Shown here in pieces: positions 6,908 through 8,635 of a stretch of 8,635 bases of DNA; position 1 is the stretch's first letter; each line of letters starts with the position of its first letter. The DNA comes from Bacillota bacterium. GTDB lineage: Bacteria > Bacillota_E > RBS10-35 > JAJYVN01. Location: positions 1 to 8,635 of the forward strand of contig JAJZWQ010000136.1 of assembly GCA_021846605.1 (NCBI GenBank). Reading direction: 5' to 3'. The position numbers were made by a program, and so were the translations under genes. The notes under the pieces are model-generated. The model ran no database searches. It was not told the origin of the DNA and saw nothing but the letters and a program-made list of their open reading frames with translations.

Positions 6908-6918
6908 ACGCTAGGCCC
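6907..6918 (+). repeat. Left copy of 12-bp target duplication
   Basis: GACGCTAGGCCC is repeated exactly at 7077-7088. The match stops sharply on both sides (A versus T before, A versus C after). The first G is the last base of the permease stop codon. Read as an insertion target duplication it is 12 bp; if the outermost C/G pair belongs to the element ends, it is 10 bp. Confidence 0.75.
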
Positions 6919-7076
6919 AATACCGTTCAGATAAGGCGCCACGGCGGTCTTCGGCGGCGCGGTGGAAGGTCGCCATCACCGGCCCAAAGGCCTTGCCGCT
7001 GAACCCCTCGGCAGCCCTCCCACCGAGCGATGGCCTTTCGCAGCGGCCGCTCGGCAACGCCAAACTAAGCGGTATT
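6919..7076. mobile_element. Small non-autonomous IS4-like element (MITE), 158-160 bp
   Basis: The segment between the 12-bp direct repeats has inverted ends. The left end reads AATACCGTTCAGATAAGGCG and the right end, reverse-complemented, AATACCGCTTAGTTTGGCG. The first 7 bases are identical and about 15 of 20 match with one gap; including the flanking C/G gives an 8-bp perfect CAATACCG/CGGTATTG. A target duplication of 10-12 bp is characteristic of the IS4 and IS231 groups of the IS4 family. The left end resembles the IS4 terminus as I remember it (AATGCCGATCAGTTAAGG), which is recall and not a search result. The element is far too short for a transposase (about 400 residues), so it would have been moved in trans. 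It sits exactly between the convergent stop codons of the permease and the acyl-CoA dehydrogenase and disrupts neither gene. Confidence 0.72.
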
Positions 7077-7088
7077 GACGCTAGGCCC
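7077..7088 (+). repeat. Right copy of 12-bp target duplication
   Basis: This is the second exact GACGCTAGGCCC. The CTA at 7081-7083 is the stop codon (TAG on the minus strand) of the acyl-CoA dehydrogenase, so the duplication restored an intact gene end. Joining the outer flanks with a single copy gives an empty site in which the permease TAG and this TAG are 3 bp apart. Confidence 0.75.
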
Positions 7089-8301
7089 CGGTCGGGGATG
7101 CGGCGGCCGCCTCGGCCTGGGCGATCACCTGGCGGGCCATGGCCGTGATCACGGCATCCTCCATGGGCGGGTTATGCAGGCCCGGACGCACGTCGCGGTA
7201 ATAGCGTTCCAGAGGCAGTCGCCGGCTGAGCCCGGCCCCGCCGACCACCTTCATCGCCATATCCACCGTCGCCAGGGCCGCATCCATGACCACCAGTTTG
7301 CAGGCCGAGATAGCGTTGGTCATCTCGGGGCGGGCTGCGGGGTCGCGGTCCCAGCGGCGGGCCAGGGTGAACAGCAGATTGTAGGCGGGGAGGAGCTGGC
7401 GCTGCATCTCCCCCAGCTTGACCTGAACGTGCGGGACCTCCGCGATGCTCCCCTGTAGCGAATTGGGCCGGCGCCGCACCGCGAAGCCGGCGGCGAAGTC
7501 CGCAGCGGCACGCGCCACTCCCAGATAGACCGCGGGAATGTGCAGGTTCCAGCCGGCGGTCGCCCCGCCGCGCACCTCCGCGCCCCCGGCCCCGTCGCCG
7601 CCCTGGGGGGCCGGCTCCACCCGGGCTCCGGCCGGCACGCGCACGTCCTCCAGCACAAGGTCGTTGCTGCCGGTGGCGCGCATCCCCATCGCGTCCCAAG
7701 TCTCCTCGATGCGGAGGCCGGGACTGCCGGCCGGCACCAGGAAGGACGCGGTGCGCTCCACCCCCTCGGCGGCCGCGGAGACCACGAAGGTGCCCAGCGC
7801 CGGGGACATGGTCGTGAAGGTCTTGCGGCCACGCAGGACCCAGCCGCCGTCCACCGGCGTCGCCGTGGTCGTGGGTCTCCCGCCGCGGCTGGGGCTCCCG
7901 GTCGCCGGTTCGGACACGGCGCTGTTGATCAGCGTGCCGTCGGCGGCGGCCCGGAAGACGTCGGCGCGGGCCCCCTCAGGCCATGTCGGGTGATCGGCCT
8001 GGCGGCCGATGGTGAACAGGTGCCAGCCGACGGCGAGCGCGGTGGACCCGTCGCCCCGGGCCAGGCGTTCCTGCGCCAGCACCATGCTGAACACGCCGCC
8101 GCCCGCGCCGCCGAAGGCCTGCGGCACGGTGAGCCGGAGATACCCCGCCGCGCGCAGGTCGGAGATGTTCTCGTGCGGGAACGTGCCCTCGCGGTCGTGG
8201 GCGCCGGCCCGCTCGGCAAAGCGGTCGGCGAGCGTGCCGGCGCGCTCGAGCAGGTACCGTTCCTCCCGGCTTTCGCAGTAGAAGTCGTCAGGAAGAATCA
8301 T
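7081..8301 (-). CDS. Acyl-CoA dehydrogenase family flavoprotein
   Basis: This 406-residue FAD enzyme would oxidise an acyl-CoA or related substrate to the 2,3-enoyl form and pass electrons to an electron-transfer flavoprotein. The N-terminal helical domain (about 1-120) contains FGGAGGGVFSMVLAQERLARGDGS. The middle beta-domain includes SEPATGSPSRGG (129-140), GWVLRGRKTFTT (153-164) and TWDAMGMRATGSNDLVLEDVRVP (201-223), a clear family signature. The C-terminal helical domain ends with GGAGLSRRLPLERYYRDVR (354-372) and HNPPMED (376-382). The EGTNEIQR-type ending that carries the catalytic glutamate in many short-chain members is absent, so substrate class and base are uncertain; E381 is only a candidate. 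A Gly/Ala-rich insert lies near 232-250. ATG 8301 is preceded by AAGGGG at 7 bases. The frame is open upstream, but that stretch runs into the TnpB element and is not coding. Confidence 0.93.
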   Translation of the reverse strand: MILPDDFYCESREERYLLERAGTLADRFAERAGAHDREGTFPHENISDLRAAGYLRLTVPQAFGGAGGGVFSMVLAQERLARGDGSTALAVGWHLFTIGRQADHPTWPEGARADVFRAAADGTLINSAVSEPATGSPSRGGRPTTTATPVDGGWVLRGRKTFTTMSPALGTFVVSAAAEGVERTASFLVPAGSPGLRIEETWDAMGMRATGSNDLVLEDVRVPAGARVEPAPQGGDGAGGAEVRGGATAGWNLHIPAVYLGVARAAADFAAGFAVRRRPNSLQGSIAEVPHVQVKLGEMQRQLLPAYNLLFTLARRWDRDPAARPEMTNAISACKLVVMDAALATVDMAMKVVGGAGLSRRLPLERYYRDVRPGLHNPPMEDAVITAMARQVIAQAEAAAASPTGA

Positions 8302-8344
8302 GGCGCCACCCCTTTCGGCCCAGCCAGCCGGACCCAACCACTGG

Positions 8345-8374
8345 AGGGTAGCGCAGGAGCCGCGCCCCGGGCAA
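8345..8374 (-). promoter_or_regulatory. Weak candidate promoter for the acyl-CoA dehydrogenase
   Basis: Minus-strand TTGCCC (8374-8369) and TACCCT (8350-8345) are separated by 18 bases and would start transcription near 8338, about 37 bases before the ATG. Each hexamer matches the sigma-70 consensus only partly (4/6 and 3/6). It is offered because the gene starts a new unit after the mobile element and no better pair is visible. Confidence 0.25.
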
Positions 8375-8387
8375 ATGCGGCGACACC

Positions 8388-8530
8388 GCACAGGTGGCGC
8401 CACAGCCTTGACCTCCTCCCCACGGCTAAAGCCGGGGGATTCCCGGTCATCGCTCACCGGGGCTTCCTGCTTCTCCGAGGTCCGCCCACCCGTTTCCGGG
8501 TAGGGCTTACGTCCCCTCCCCAGGCAGACG
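8388..8530 (-). ncRNA. Predicted omega RNA (reRNA) of the TnpB element, with guide at its 3' end
   Basis: In IS200/IS605-type elements the RNA that directs TnpB is made from the end of the tnpB gene and the right element end, and its guide is the DNA just outside that end. Here the scaffold would cover the last part of tnpB and the right-end hairpin. Its guide would begin after TCAA (8411-8408) and run from about 8407 to 8388, starting GGCTGTGGCGCCACC. The 5' boundary is a guess; only the hairpin and the element edge are visible. No experiment supports expression in this organism. Confidence 0.4.
8408..8438 (-). mobile_element. Right end of IS200/IS605-type element: bulged hairpin and cleavage edge
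   Basis: After the tnpB stop, the minus strand holds a hairpin at 8438-8418: CCCC pairs with GGGG, CGGCT pairs with AGCCG, one T (8422) is bulged on the 3' arm, and the loop is TT. GGAGGTCAA follows, ending at 8408, the pattern I know from TnpB right ends. Hairpins with an unpaired T are what Y1 transposase recognises at IS608-type ends. The exact last base is inferred. Confidence 0.7.
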
Positions 8531-8635
8531 CCGCCAGCCCGGCGGCCAGTGCCGCGAGCCCCGCATCCTTGATGTTCTGCGCCGCGTTCACGTCCCGGTC
8601 CAGGACGGCGCCGCACGCGGGACAGTCCCAGTGCC
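8454..8635 (-). CDS. tnpB: TnpB RNA-guided nuclease, C-terminal 59 residues (continues beyond right edge)
   Basis: TnpB is the OrfB protein of IS200/IS605-type and related transposons, an RNA-guided DNA endonuclease ancestral to Cas12. The visible end reads HWDCPACGAVLDRDVNAAQNI. It contains the second CxxC of the zinc-finger insert and the DRDxNAAxNI block, which carries the third acidic residue of the RuvC site. A low-conservation basic tail (PTRKRVGGPRRSRKPR) ends at TGA 8456-8454. About 300-350 residues should lie to the right, as should the left end and any Y1 transposase tnpA. Both key motifs are intact, with no sign of decay in the part seen. The gene points towards the acyl-CoA dehydrogenase and ends 153 bases before its start. 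A different frame is open through this stretch but has no recognisable protein. Confidence 0.9.
   Translation of the reverse strand, partial: HWDCPACGAVLDRDVNAAQNIKDAGLAALAAGLAASAWGGDVSPTRKRVGGPRRSRKPR

Noticed and set aside
6908..7080. Bidirectional terminator between the convergent genes
   Set aside because: The inverted repeats are about 120 bp apart at the ends of the segment and fit transposon termini with target duplication far better.
8302..8616. Upstream extension of the acyl-CoA dehydrogenase frame
   Set aside because: It overlaps the TnpB end and right-end hairpin out of frame with TnpB; ATG 8301 has a good ribosome-binding site and gives normal family length.
1..8635. CRISPR array, tRNA or rRNA genes
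   Set aside because: No regularly spaced repeats and no tRNA- or rRNA-like sequence seen on either strand.

Overview
This is a high-GC bacterial window (about 70% G+C by eye, strong G/C third-position bias, frequent GTG and TTG starts). No rRNA or other phylogenetic marker is present. High-GC Firmicutes-like or other Gram-positive/Terrabacteria lineages are plausible, but this is a guess from gene style rather than a taxonomic call.

Left block, minus strand (1-3412): a potassium-stress module in the order sensor kinase (KdpD-type, without the usual N-terminal cytoplasmic sensor region), response regulator KdpE, then kdpA, which runs off the left edge. Kinase and regulator overlap by 4 bases (GTGA). 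The kinase has a perfect TATAAT -10 box upstream, which supports starting it at the internal ATG at 3412. Between kdpE and kdpA lies a second perfect TATAAT. The -35 region of that promoter is replaced by two tandem 11-bp T-rich repeats, with two more phased copies upstream. This is the architecture expected of a promoter switched on by a PhoB/OmpR-type regulator such as KdpE. kdpB and kdpC are presumably beyond the left edge.

Middle block (3573-6907): a small minus-strand membrane protein is divergent from a plus-strand run of three genes: a two-helix membrane protein with a zinc ribbon, a Gfo/Idh/MocA NAD(P)-dependent oxidoreductase that starts at TTG inside the previous stop codon (TTGA overlap), and a 12-helix APC-superfamily amino acid permease.

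Right block (6907-8635): a minus-strand acyl-CoA dehydrogenase converges on the permease. The two stop codons are separated by a 158-160-bp non-autonomous element with terminal inverted repeats and a 10-12-bp target duplication, IS4-like in character. It landed exactly between the two genes; without it their stop codons would be 3 bp apart. At the right edge is the C-terminus of a TnpB nuclease with the hairpin right end of an IS200/IS605-type element. That end sits about 107 bp upstream of the acyl-CoA dehydrogenase start and would supply an omega RNA whose guide reads the flanking DNA.

The most noteworthy items are the small IS4-like element with a reconstructable empty site, the candidate KdpE operator, and the TnpB right end with a readable guide. 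I did not find a clearly new multi-gene system.
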